Assembly (NCBI RefSeq): GCF_013466985.1
Contig: NZ_CP059164.1
Location: 2,985,001-3,049,000 of the forward strand
DNA from: Nocardioides ungokensis
Lineage (GTDB): Bacteria; Actinomycetota; Actinomycetes; Propionibacteriales; Nocardioidaceae
Direction of reading: 5' to 3'
DNA: 64,000 bases
Positions 1 to 8,162 of this stretch are shown here, in pieces. The notes beneath the pieces are model-generated. The model did not search any database. It saw nothing but the letters and a program-made list of their open reading frames with translations, and was not told the origin of the DNA. A program made the translations under genes and the position numbers. Position 1 is the stretch's first letter; each line of letters begins with the position of its first letter.

Positions 1-1105
1 AGTCCTGGCCCGCGTCCACTCGCTCGAAGCGACCGGGGACGCCGCCGCCTCGCGCCAGGCCGCCGGCGATGCGCCCGGCGTCGAAGCCGACCTCCGCGCA
101 GGCGGCCACCGCGGCCAGCGCGTTGGCCACGTTGAAGTCGCCCGGCAGCGGGACCTCCGCGTCGACGGCGAGGCCGTCGGGGCCGAGGATCGTGAAGCGC
201 GAGCCGGTCGGCTCCAGCTCCACGTCGACCGCCTGCCAGTGGGCTTCGCGGCCGGAGGGCGAGAACGTCCGCACCGGGACCTGCGCCTCGTCGACCAGCC
301 GGCGTCCGTGCTCGTCGTCGACGTTGACCAGGCCGAGCCTGGAACGCTCGGGGGTGAACAGCGACGCTTTGGCGGCGAAGTAGTCCTCCACGTCCTTGTG
401 GAAGTCGAGGTGGTCGCGGCCGAGGTTGGTGAACACCGCGACGTCGAAGACGACGCCGTCCACCCGTCCCATGACCAGGGCGTGGCTGGAGACCTCCATG
501 GCGCAGGCGGCCACGTGGCGCTCGCGCATCATCGCGAAGAGTCCGTGCAGGTCGGGCGCCTCCGGGGTCGTCAGCGCCGTCTTGAGGTCGGCGCCCGCGA
601 CGCGGGTGCCGACGGTGCCGATCACCGCGGCGGGCACGCCGGCCTGCTGCAGGCCGCTCTCGGCGAGCCGGGTGGTGGTGGTCTTGCCCTGGGTGCCGGT
701 GACCCCGATCATCCGCAGCCCGGTGGCCGGGTCGCCGTACACCCGGGCGGCCAGCCGGCCCAGCAGCGCGCGGGGGCTCTCGACGACCAGCAGCGGTACG
801 CCGCAGTCGGCGGCCGCCTGCGCGGCACCGGCCGGGTCAGTGAGGACGGCCTCCGCACCCGCGGCCACCGCGGCACCGGCGAACTCGATCCCGTGGACGC
901 GGGCTCCGGGCAGCGCGGCGTACAGGTCGCCGGGCCGGATCCGCTGCGAGCTCAGGGAGACTCCGGTGACCACCACCGTTGCGAGGTCACCGCGGGTCGA
1001 CAGGCCCCCCGCCGGACCGGCCTCGAGCCAGGCGGCGAGGTCGGTGAGCGGGGTGCGCACGGGATGTCGCGGGCGCGTCGCCGCCACGAGGTCGTCGCTC
1101 AGCAC
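1..1105 (-). CDS. murE: UDP-N-acetylmuramoyl-tripeptide synthetase (MurE), cut by window edge
   Basis: Cytoplasmic Mur ligase that adds the third stem-peptide amino acid (meso-diaminopimelate in most actinobacteria) to UDP-MurNAc-L-Ala-D-Glu using ATP. I read about 368 residues from a GTG at 1105; roughly the last quarter lies outside the window. The UDP-binding region carries RIRPGDLYAALPG (about residues 56-68) and the Mur-ligase P-loop TGTQGKTTT is at 136-144, followed by conserved MEVSSHAL and NLGRDHLDFH. The GTG start is favoured because TAACCT sits exactly 6 nt before it, a leaderless promoter arrangement. It is the downstream gene of the dcw cluster, 58 nt after pbpB. No frameshift seen. 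Confidence 0.95.
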   Translation of the reverse strand, partial: MLSDDLVAATRPRHPVRTPLTDLAAWLEAGPAGGLSTRGDLATVVVTGVSLSSQRIRPGDLYAALPGARVHGIEFAGAAVAAGAEAVLTDPAGAAQAAADCGVPLLVVESPRALLGRLAARVYGDPATGLRMIGVTGTQGKTTTTRLAESGLQQAGVPAAVIGTVGTRVAGADLKTALTTPEAPDLHGLFAMMRERHVAACAMEVSSHALVMGRVDGVVFDVAVFTNLGRDHLDFHKDVEDYFAAKASLFTPERSRLGLVNVDDEHGRRLVDEAQVPVRTFSPSGREAHWQAVDVELEPTGSRFTILGPDGLAVDAEVPLPGDFNVANALAAVAACAEVGFDAGRIAGGLARGGGVPGRFERVDAGQD

Positions 1106-1111
1106 GACGCG

Positions 1112-1117
1112 AGGTTA
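1112..1117 (-). promoter_or_regulatory. -10 box of a leaderless murE promoter
   Basis: TAACCT on the minus strand, 6 nt before the GTG of murE. It suggests murE can be transcribed from its own start as well as by read-through from pbpB. Confidence 0.45.
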
Positions 1118-1163
1118 CCGCCCGGGGGACGGCCGTCGGTCGGCCCCTGCCGCTGGGTGAGGC

Positions 1164-2932
1164 TCACCACTCGACGGGGAGGTGCGAGGGCTCGGTGCCG
1201 GTCGGGGGCACCGCGTAGCGACGCAGCGCGTAGCTCATGATCTTGGAGAAGGCCGGGCCCGCGACCGAACCGCCACCGCCGCCGTTGCGGGGGTTCTGGA
1301 CGACCACGTAGATGGTGAAGCGGGGTTGTCGGCGGGCGCGAAGCCGGCGAAGGACACGGTGAAGGTGCCGTCGTAGCAGCCGCAGGCGGTGCCGACCCGC
1401 TGCGCCGTGCCCGTCTTCCCGGCAACGCGGTAGCCCGGCACCGCCGCGGCCGGCGCCACGCCGACGTCGGGGTCGATCACGCGCTCCATCATGTGCGCCA
1501 TGTCCCGCGCGGCCTTCTCGCTGACCACCCGGTGGGTGGTCGTGGTGTCCGTTCCGACGGTGACGCCGTTGTCGGTCGTCGCGCTGCCCTCGATGAGGCT
1601 GGGCGAGACCCGGACCCCGCCGTTGGCGATGGTGTTGACGGCCGCGGCCATCTGGACGGCGTTGACCGAGAGGGACTGGCCGAACGCGATGCGGTCCTGC
1701 ACCTGGTGTCCACTGGCTGTCGGACGGCAGGATGCGGGCGACTCGCCGCGCACCCCGATGTCGGTGCGCTGGCCGAGGCCGAACCTGGTCAGGTACGAGC
1801 GCAGCTGGCCCGGGGCGAACTTGTCGGCGGCGAGCACGGTGCCGATGTTGGAGGACTTGGCGATCACGCCGGCGAGCGTGAGGTGGATCAGGCCGTGCGG
1901 GAACCAGTCGTGGATCGGACGGTCCTCGCGGTCGAGCTCGCCGGGCACCGACAGCCGGGTGCGCGGGGTGACCTTGCCCTCGTTGATCAGCGAGCTCAGC
2001 GTGAGGACCTTCTCGACCGAGCCCGGCTCGTAGGCGTCGCTCAGCGAGCGCGCCCCGCGGGCGTCGTCGGGCGCCTCCAGCGGGTGGTTGGCGTCGAACG
2101 TCGGGGCGTCGGCGTCGGCGAGGATCTCTCCCGTGCGGGTGTCCATCACCACGGCCATGCCGGACTCGGCGTTCGAGTCCTCGATGGTCTGGCTCAGCAC
2201 GCGCTGGGTGTACCACTGCAGGTCGAGGTCGATGGTGGTGTGCAGGTCGGTGCCGTTGACGGCGGGCTTGATCGTGCTCTCTCCGAGCGGGATCCGGTTG
2301 CCGCCACCGACCTCGTAGCGCGACGAGCCGTCGTGCCCGGCGAGCTGGGTCTGGAAGGTGCGCTCGAGGCCGGCGAGCGGTGCGTCCGTGCCCATGAAGC
2401 CGACGAGGTTGGCGGCGACGTCACCCGCCGGGTAGTCGCGGATCGGGTCGGGTCGGGTCGCGATGCCGGTGAAGCCCTTGCGCTCGGCCGCGTCCACCGC
2501 GTCGGTGGCCTTCGTGGCCGGGACGCGGCGCGCGATGTACTCGAAGCGGCTCCCCGAGGTGCGCAGCAGCTTGAGGGTGGAGAAGTAGTCCAGGTCGAGG
2601 CGGGTGGCCAGGAACTTGGCCAGCTCCGGCGCCTTGTCCGAGGTCATCAGCGGGTCGGCGACCACCATCATCCCGTCGACCGAGTCGGCCAGCGGCTTGC
2701 CGTTGCGGTCCAGGATGTCACCGCGCTCGGCCTGGAGGGAGACCTGCACCATGCCCTCGGCGGCCGCCATCGCGGCGTACGAGTTCGGGTCGATGCCCTG
2801 CAGCTGCACCAGTCGGCCGGCGAACACCGAGAGCACCATCGCGATGATCAGGAAGCCCACGCGCAGCCGGATGCGCGCCGAGCCGCGCAGGCTGCCACGA
2901 GGCCGGCGCTGCGGGGGGCGGGTGGGTCGCAC
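1164..2932 (-). CDS. pbpB: Septal class B penicillin-binding protein (FtsI/PbpB), one terminal frameshift
   Basis: Division-specific peptidoglycan transpeptidase that cross-links septal wall with FtsW. About 589 residues from GTG 2932: a basic N-terminal tail, one membrane segment (about 23-42), a dimerisation domain, then the transpeptidase domain with SVEK (Ser305, Lys308), SSN (360-362) and KTGT (506-509). Near 1321-1326 one C is missing from a CCCCC run; restoring it recovers the C-terminus with FTIYVVVQNP and a TGA at 1164. A second oddity is a pair of compensating indels between about 1700 and 1740, which replaces about 13 residues around the expected GILPSDSQWTPVQD by an out-of-frame stretch. 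Both are probably sequence errors, since the gene is essential in known relatives. It lies 35 nt after ftsL. Confidence 0.93.
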
Positions 2933-2967
2933 GTGGGTCTCCGGTCTCGCCGTCGGCTGCTGTGGCG

Positions 2968-3597
2968 CTAGTTGCTCGTGGGGTTGTTGTGACCTGTGTG
3001 GTTCTTTGTACCGTCACCGTGGCCCGCGCCGTCCGAGGACGCGCCGGGGACGAGGCCAGAGGCCTGCCCGGACGAGTGGCCGGACGAGTGGCCGGACGAG
3101 TGACCAGAAGGGTCGGCGGGCGGGTCGACGTAGGTCGGCGCCGGGTTCAGCACCGGAGGCTTGGCCGGGGCCGGCGGGACGATGCGAACGTTCTGGGTGG
3201 GGTCCGGCGGGGTGGCCGTGCCGAGGATCTTCCCGTCGGACAGCTTGAGGAAGGCGGGGCTGCCGGCGGTGACCATGCCCATCCTCCGGGCCTGCTCCGC
3301 CACGTGCTGGGGGTTGCGGAGGACGTCGAGCTCCATGCGCAGCGTCTGCTCGCGGGCCGAGAGGGTGCTCGCCTGGCCCTCCAGCGAGGTGGTCGCGAAC
3401 GACGCCTGCTGCATCGAGGTGTTGAAGAGCAGCAGGCCGATGACGCCGCCGAGCAGCACCAGGGAGACCAGGGTCACGAAGGGCACGCGCGCCGCTCGCA
3501 CCCGTCGTCGCGGGACGACGGTGAGTCGGGCCCGCTCCACCGCCGCCTCGGCGATGCGGGGCATGCGGGAGCGGAACTGGACGGCCGGGCTGCTCAT
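2968..3597 (-). CDS. ftsL: FtsL-like septum protein with Gly-His-Ser repeat tail
   Basis: Bitopic division protein placed between rsmH and pbpB, the usual position of FtsL. 209 residues: a basic cytoplasmic N-terminus, one membrane segment (about 40-58), a predicted coiled coil (about 65-105) ending in [15 protein letters not shown], as in FtsL/DivIC-type proteins, then a Pro-rich and Gly/His/Ser-rich tail containing [14 protein letters not shown]. FtsL partners with FtsB/FtsQ and FtsW/FtsI at the septum (family knowledge). Its start overlaps the rsmH stop by 4 nt (ATGA), implying translational coupling. The long low-complexity tail is unusual; its function is not known to me. Confidence 0.85.
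   Translation of the reverse strand: MSSPAVQFRSRMPRIAEAAVERARLTVVPRRRVRAARVPFVTLVSLVLLGGVIGLLLFNTSMQQASFATTSLEGQASTLSAREQTLRMELDVLRNPQHVAEQARRMGMVTAGSPAFLKLSDGKILGTATPPDPTQNVRIVPPAPAKPPVLNPAPTYVDPPADPSGHSSGHSSGHSSGQASGLVPGASSDGAGHGDGTKNHTGHNNPTSN
3069..3104 (-). repeat. Three 12-bp tandem repeats in the ftsL tail
   Basis: Unit CGGACGAGTGGC (plus strand), two perfect copies and one with a single change. It encodes the repeated Gly-His-Ser-Ser block, so copy number could vary by slippage without breaking the frame. Confidence 0.8.
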
Positions 3598-4562
3598 GAC
3601 GCGACTCCTCGGGTGGTGGGTGCGACTCGTTCGACGGCGCGCAGGCGGACCGACGCGGCGCGGGGGTTCTCGGCGATCTCGTCGGGCGAGGCCTTCTCCG
3701 ACCCGCGGGTGACGAGCCGGAACGCCGGCTCGTGACCTTCGGGGACGAAGGGCAGGTCCTCGGGGACGTCGCTGCGGGTGGCTGCGGTGAACGCCTGCTT
3801 GACCAGGCGGTCCTCCAGCGAGTGGTAGGCCTCGACGACGACGCGACCGCCGGTGCCGATCGCGTCGATGGCCGCGGGGATGGCCCGGCGCAGGACCGCG
3901 AGCTCGTCGTTGACCTCCATGCGCAGCGCCTGGAAGGTGCGCTTGGCGGGGTGCCCGCCGGTACGCCGTGCCGGTGCCGGGATCTCGGCGTACAGCAGCT
4001 CGACCAGGCGGGCGGAGGTGGTGAACGGCTCGACCTCGCGCTCGCGCACGATCGCGGTGGCGATCTTGCGGGCGAACTTCTCCTCGCCGTACTCCCTCAG
4101 GACTCGCGTCAGGTCGGCGGCGGAGTAGGTGTTGAGGACGTCGGCGGCGGTGCGGCCGGTGGTCTTGTCCATCCGCATGTCGAGCGGGGCGTCCTCGGCG
4201 TAGGCGAAGCCGCGCTCGCGGACGTCGAGCTGCATGGAGGAGACCCCGAGGTCGAAGAGGACCGCGTCGACGTGGTCCAGGCCGAGGTCGTCCATCACCT
4301 CGGGGATCTCGTCGTAGACCGCGTGCACGCCGGTGAAGCGGTCACCGAAGGGCTCGAGCCGGCTGCCGGCGAGCTCGAGGGCGGACGGGTCGCGGTCCAC
4401 GCCGATCACACGGGCCTGCGGGATACGGGTCAGGACTGCCTCGGAGTGGCCACCGAGGCCGAGGGTGGCGTCGATGAGGACCGCACCCTCGCGCTCGAGT
4501 GCGGGCGCCAGAAGAGCGACGACCCGGTCGAGGAGGACCGGGACGTGGCGGGGGCTGCTCAT
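3594..4562 (-). CDS. rsmH: 16S rRNA (cytosine-1402-N4)-methyltransferase RsmH (MraW)
   Basis: SAM-dependent methyltransferase that modifies C1402 of 16S rRNA in the decoding centre. 322 residues, close to the family norm. The SAM motif is [13 protein letters not shown] (about 30-42), followed by [12 protein letters not shown], and by the family signatures [13 protein letters not shown] and DMRMD. A SYHSLEDR-like segment ([12 protein letters not shown]) is near residue 245. It follows mraZ in the dcw cluster with a 45-codon membrane ORF between them and overlaps ftsL by 4 nt. Confidence 0.96.
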   Translation of the reverse strand: MSSPRHVPVLLDRVVALLAPALEREGAVLIDATLGLGGHSEAVLTRIPQARVIGVDRDPSALELAGSRLEPFGDRFTGVHAVYDEIPEVMDDLGLDHVDAVLFDLGVSSMQLDVRERGFAYAEDAPLDMRMDKTTGRTAADVLNTYSAADLTRVLREYGEEKFARKIATAIVREREVEPFTTSARLVELLYAEIPAPARRTGGHPAKRTFQALRMEVNDELAVLRRAIPAAIDAIGTGGRVVVEAYHSLEDRLVKQAFTAATRSDVPEDLPFVPEGHEPAFRLVTRGSEKASPDEIAENPRAASVRLRAVERVAPTTRGVAS

Positions 4563-4571
4563 GCTTGTCGC

Positions 4572-4709
4572 CTACCGACCCAGGCTCGTGAGGAGGAGCA
4601 GCGCGACTGCGAGGCCGATCGAAGTGGCGGCCGAGAAGGCCATCACGGCGGCGGCCTCCCGTGCTTGGTGACGCACCCGGCGAACGGGTGCCACGGGCGT
4701 GACGCTCAT
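4572..4709 (-). CDS. Small single-pass membrane protein, 45 aa
   Basis: Short ORF directly upstream of rsmH, reading MSVTPVAPVRRVRHQAREA at the N-terminus, then a hydrophobic segment (about 22-43) and a short C-terminal LGR. The basic N-terminus predicts N-in topology. It sits inside the dcw operon in the same direction, which is the main reason to believe it; there is no strong Shine-Dalgarno (only AGAAGG abutting the ATG). I do not recognise a family and assign no function. Confidence 0.5.
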   Translation of the reverse strand: MSVTPVAPVRRVRHQAREAAAVMAFSAATSIGLAVALLLLTSLGR

Positions 4710-4991
4710 CCTTCTCGACCCCCCTCGACGTGCTGGATGGTGCCGGCGTGTGACGCGCGGCCGTGCTCAGGTGATCCGCCGGACCAGGTCCCTGCCCGCT
4801 CCCCGGTGGGAAGTCGTCGTCTGGAACCGGGGAAGGTGCCCCAGATGACGAAGGTGTGAAAGGGAGCGGGCCCGAGACCTCGCCCTGCGGATCGCCCTGT
4901 GCAGTTGTGTGTTGCTGTCGTGTGTCATGTGCGGTGGAACGGTGCTGCTTGCTGGTGCCGGTGGTGCGGCCCCGGTGGTCAGACCCGGCGG

Positions 4992-5423
4992 TCAGACCCC
5001 GGGGAAGACCTCTTCGCTGAGCTCGGAGAACTTCTCCTCCTGCTCCGTGGAGTACTGCTGCCAGCGCACCGGGTCCCAGATCTCGATCCGGTTCATCACG
5101 CCGATGACCACGACGTCGCGGTCGAGCGAGGCGTACTCGCGCAACATCGGCGTGATCGTGATGCGGCCCTGCTTGTCGGGGGTCTCCTCCGAGGCCCCGG
5201 CGAACAGGAAGCGCGTGTAGTCACGCGCCCCCTTCATCGTGATCGGCGCTTCCTGGGCCTTGCGGGTGAGCTCGACGAAGTCGGCCATCGGCCACACCGT
5301 CAGACAGCGTTCCTGCCCTCGAGTCACCACGAGCCCCTCCGCGAGCTGGTCCCTGAACTTCGCCGGGAGGAAAAGTCGCCCCTTGTCGTCGAGCTTGGGG
5401 GTGTAGGTGCCCATGAAGAACAT
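4992..5423 (-). CDS. mraZ: Transcriptional regulator MraZ
   Basis: DNA-binding protein of the SpoVT/AbrB fold that controls the dcw operon it heads. 143 residues, the usual length, with the two half-repeats [13 protein letters not shown] (12-24) and [16 protein letters not shown] (83-98). The ATG at 5423 is chosen over the ATG three codons in because GGAGG stands 6 nt before it. MraZ forms ring oligomers that bind arrays of GTGG-type repeats (family knowledge), and such an array lies immediately upstream at 5462-5506, so autoregulation is likely. Confidence 0.96.
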   Translation of the reverse strand: MFFMGTYTPKLDDKGRLFLPAKFRDQLAEGLVVTRGQERCLTVWPMADFVELTRKAQEAPITMKGARDYTRFLFAGASEETPDKQGRITITPMLREYASLDRDVVVIGVMNRIEIWDPVRWQQYSTEQEEKFSELSEEVFPGV

Positions 5424-5461
5424 CGAGCACCTCCAGTCCCCGACCCTCCCTGGGCGGATCC

Positions 5462-5506
5462 TCCACTGCGCACCACTTTAACCCACTTTGCACCACGGTC
5501 AACCAC
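5462..5506 (-). promoter_or_regulatory. MraZ operator: five GTGGN repeats at exact 10-bp period
   Basis: On the minus strand the order is GTGGT, GTGGT, GTGGG, GTGGT, GTGGA, each separated by 5 nt. The plus-strand CCAC cores are at 5463, 5473, 5483, 5493 and 5503. A one-helical-turn period puts all five on the same DNA face, as expected for a ring-shaped MraZ oligomer. Confidence 0.9.
5475..5502 (-). promoter_or_regulatory. mraZ/dcw promoter inside the MraZ operator
   Basis: TTGACC (5502-5497) and TAAAGT (5480-5475) on the minus strand with 16 nt between. The -35 and -10 are interleaved with the GTGG repeats, so MraZ binding would occlude RNA polymerase. Predicted transcription start is near 5468, leaving a leader of about 45 nt before mraZ. 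Confidence 0.75.
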
Positions 5507-5507
5507 A

Positions 5508-5878
5508 AAGCGCGTGTTGCGCCCCCTGATTCGAGCGATTTCCGAGGCAGCACGCCCCTGTCCGCCGGCGCTGGTCGCGACCGTGAGGTGAGCCGTTTGC
5601 GCAGGTCAGCAGCGCTTTCGGAGCCTTCGGAAGGCCCGAGTGGAGTGCCGGTGGGGAGATTCGGCGGGCGCGGTGGGGTGAAGTGGAGCGGGAGGTGGAG
5701 CACCGTGGCGCCGCCGCCGTGAGGGGACAAGGACCGACGGGCGAAAATCCGCAACCAAACCGTGACCCGAAGTGTCAGAACCATCAACAGACGCGACGCG
5801 TATCTTTCCCGGACGCCCTACGGTTGGGTGCAGGGGACGTCGTCGCCATGACGACGCGCATGACGGGAAGGACCGCAC
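5508..5878. other. Intergenic region between divergent mraZ and moxR
   Basis: 371 bp without a convincing gene. It must hold the promoter of the moxR operon, but I see no clear -35/-10 pair; A/T-rich islands around 5738-5760 and 5805-5812 are the most likely place. GGAAGG stands 6 nt before the moxR GTG. Confidence 0.4.
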
Positions 5879-6856
5879 GTGGGAACTCCGAGCACGGGGG
5901 GAGCGGATCTCGAGACCCTCGCCCGGGTCGTCGGGCGGGTGCGCCACAACATCGAGCGGGTCATCGAGGGCAAGCCGGACGTCGTGACCTCGGCGCTGGT
6001 GGTGCTGCTGGCCGAGGGGCACCTGCTGATCGAGGACGTCCCCGGCGTGGGCAAGACCATGCTGAGCAAGGCCCTGGCCCGCAGCATCGACTGCTCGGTA
6101 CGCCGCATCCAGTTCACGCCCGACCTGCTCCCGTCCGACGTGACGGGGGTGTCGGTCTTCAACCAGAACACCCGGGAGTTCGAGTTCCGGCCCGGCGGGG
6201 TGTTCGCCAACATCGTGGTCGGAGACGAGATTAACCGGGCCTCGCCGAAGACCCAGTCCGCGCTCCTGGAGTGCATGGAGGAGCGGCAGGTCACCGTCGA
6301 CAACATGACGTACCAGCTCGACGCGCCGTTCATGGTCATCGCGACCCAGAACCCCATCGAGATGGAGGGGACCTACGCGCTGCCGGAGGCGCAGCGCGAC
6401 CGGTTCATGGCGCGGGTCTCGGTGGGCTACCCCGTCGCGGCCGCCGAGATCGCCATGATCACCTCCCACACCGGGAGCAACCCGCTGGACGACCTCGAGC
6501 CGGTCACCGACGCCGGCGAGGTGCGCAAGCTGACCGCGATCGTCGGCCAGGTCTTCGTGTCCGAGGCCGTGCAGCGCTACGCGGTCGCCCTCACCTCCGC
6601 GACACGGCGCTCGGAGGAGCTCACCCTGGGCGCCTCGCCGCGCGCGACCCTGCACCTGGTGCGCGCCGCGAAGGCGATGGCGGCGATCCACGGCCGCGAC
6701 TACGTGCTCCCCGACGACGTGCACACCCTGGCCCGACCGGTGCTCGCCCACCGGTTGCTGCCCAGCGTCGAGGCCGCGATGAGCGGACGTTCGACCACCG
6801 CCATCCTCGACGGCGTGGTCGCGAGCGTGCCGGTGCCCGAGGGGAACCGTGCGTGA
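5879..6856 (+). CDS. MoxR-family AAA+ ATPase
   Basis: AAA+ chaperone-like ATPase, usually acting with a DUF58/VWA protein. 325 residues; Walker A EDVPGVGKT (52-60), Walker B IVVGDE (112-117), sensor region IATQNPIEMEGTYALPEAQRDRF around 156-178. The start is the GTG at 5879, with GGAAGG 6 nt upstream; an ATG upstream is out of frame. The stop overlaps the next gene by 8 nt, and the three genes moxR, DUF58, transglutaminase form one unit commonly seen in actinobacteria. Substrate unknown; envelope protein maturation is a guess from context. Confidence 0.93.
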   Translation: MGTPSTGGADLETLARVVGRVRHNIERVIEGKPDVVTSALVVLLAEGHLLIEDVPGVGKTMLSKALARSIDCSVRRIQFTPDLLPSDVTGVSVFNQNTREFEFRPGGVFANIVVGDEINRASPKTQSALLECMEERQVTVDNMTYQLDAPFMVIATQNPIEMEGTYALPEAQRDRFMARVSVGYPVAAAEIAMITSHTGSNPLDDLEPVTDAGEVRKLTAIVGQVFVSEAVQRYAVALTSATRRSEELTLGASPRATLHLVRAAKAMAAIHGRDYVLPDDVHTLARPVLAHRLLPSVEAAMSGRSTTAILDGVVASVPVPEGNRA

Positions 6857-8162
6857 GGCACTCGCCGGCCTGACCGTCCGAGGACGGGCGTTCCTGGCTG
6901 CGGGGGTCACCGCGATCATCTGCGCCGTGGTCCTCGGGCAGAGCTCCCTGACCCGGGTCGGCGTCCTGGTGCTCAGCCTGCCGCTGGTGACCGCGGTGCT
7001 GCTCGCGCGCAGCCGCTACCGGCTCGCGCTGGTGCGCACCGTCACCCCGCAGCTGGTGGCCGCCGGCCAGCCCGCCCGCGTCGACCTCACCCTGACCAAC
7101 GAGGGCCGGACCCCCAACGGGGTGCTGCTTCTCGAGGACCACGTGCCCTACGTGCTCGGGACCCGGCCGCGCTTCGTGCTGGGCGGGATCGGGCCGGGCT
7201 GGCGCCGACACGTGAGCTACCAGGTCCGCTCCGACGTGCGGGGCCGCTTCGAGATCGGGCCGATGACGGTGCGGGTCGGCGACCCCTTCGGGCTCATCGA
7301 GCTCGGGCGTGCCTTCCAGACCACGGTCCCGCTCGTGGTCACGCCGCGCACCGTCCCGCTGCCGACCATCCCGCTCGGCGGCGCGTGGACCGGCTCCGGC
7401 GACAACCGGCCACGGGCCTTCGCGACCGGCAGCGCCGAGGACGTCACCGTGCGTGAGTACCGTCGCGGCGACGACCTCCGGCGCGTGCACTGGCGAAGCT
7501 CGGCGCGGGTCGGGGAGCTGATGGTCCGCCGCGAGGAGCAGCCCTGGCAGTCGCGCGCCACGCTGTTCCTCGACAACCGGCTGCGCGCCCACCGCGGGCA
7601 GGGCGTGGCCTCGTCGCTGGAGGCGGCGGTCTCCGCGGCCGCCTCGGTGGCGGTGCACCTCAGCCACCGGGGCTTCACCGTCCGGCTGGTGACCGCCACC
7701 GGCGAGGACCCCAGCAGCGCCTGGCACGCCCGGGACGCCGACCTCAACACCGGCCCGTTGCTGGAGGCCCTGGCCGTCGTCCAGGCCACCCACCACGCCC
7801 AGCTCGACACGAGCTGGCTGACCGAGAGCGGCCACGGCGGCCTGACGGTCGCGATCTTCGGCAGCGTCGGGGACACCGACGTCCCGGTGCTGCGCCGGAT
7901 GCAGCTGCACGCCGGCTCGGCGATGGCCATCGCCCTCGACGTCGACGCCTGGGTCTCGCCGGCCCGCAGCACCGGGGGCTCCTCCCCCGTGCTGACCCAG
8001 CAGGGGTGGCGGGCCGTCTCCCTGCGTCCCCGCGACCGGCTCGACGGCGTCTGGCAGGAGCTCGGCCGCAGCAGCGCGCACCTCTCGCGGTCGGGGGGCC
8101 AGGCGGGGGCGCCCCCCGCACCACCCGTACCCCCCGTACCGCCCCGGGAGGCGATCCGATGA
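6849..8162 (+). CDS. DUF58 domain membrane protein
   Basis: 437 residues: two adjacent membrane segments (about 14-30 and 36-53), a beta-rich extracytoplasmic stretch, then the DUF58 signature VREYRRGDDLRRVHWRSSAR (201-220) and a VWA-like remainder. The C-terminus is a Pro-rich linker. DUF58 proteins are partners of MoxR ATPases; a biochemical role is not established. It overlaps moxR at its start and the transglutaminase at its end (ATGA at 8159-8162), so stoichiometric translation is likely. Confidence 0.9.
   Translation: MREALAGLTVRGRAFLAAGVTAIICAVVLGQSSLTRVGVLVLSLPLVTAVLLARSRYRLALVRTVTPQLVAAGQPARVDLTLTNEGRTPNGVLLLEDHVPYVLGTRPRFVLGGIGPGWRRHVSYQVRSDVRGRFEIGPMTVRVGDPFGLIELGRAFQTTVPLVVTPRTVPLPTIPLGGAWTGSGDNRPRAFATGSAEDVTVREYRRGDDLRRVHWRSSARVGELMVRREEQPWQSRATLFLDNRLRAHRGQGVASSLEAAVSAAASVAVHLSHRGFTVRLVTATGEDPSSAWHARDADLNTGPLLEALAVVQATHHAQLDTSWLTESGHGGLTVAIFGSVGDTDVPVLRRMQLHAGSAMAIALDVDAWVSPARSTGGSSPVLTQQGWRAVSLRPRDRLDGVWQELGRSSAHLSRSGGQAGAPPAPPVPPVPPREAIR

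Noticed and set aside
1493-2971. 492-codon plus-strand reading frame
   Set aside because: Antisense to pbpB, an artefact of high GC; translation is Val/Gly/Arg-rich without any domain.
3069-3104. CRISPR-like repeat
   Set aside because: Three contiguous in-frame 12-bp units without spacers, inside ftsL. No CRISPR array seen anywhere in the window.
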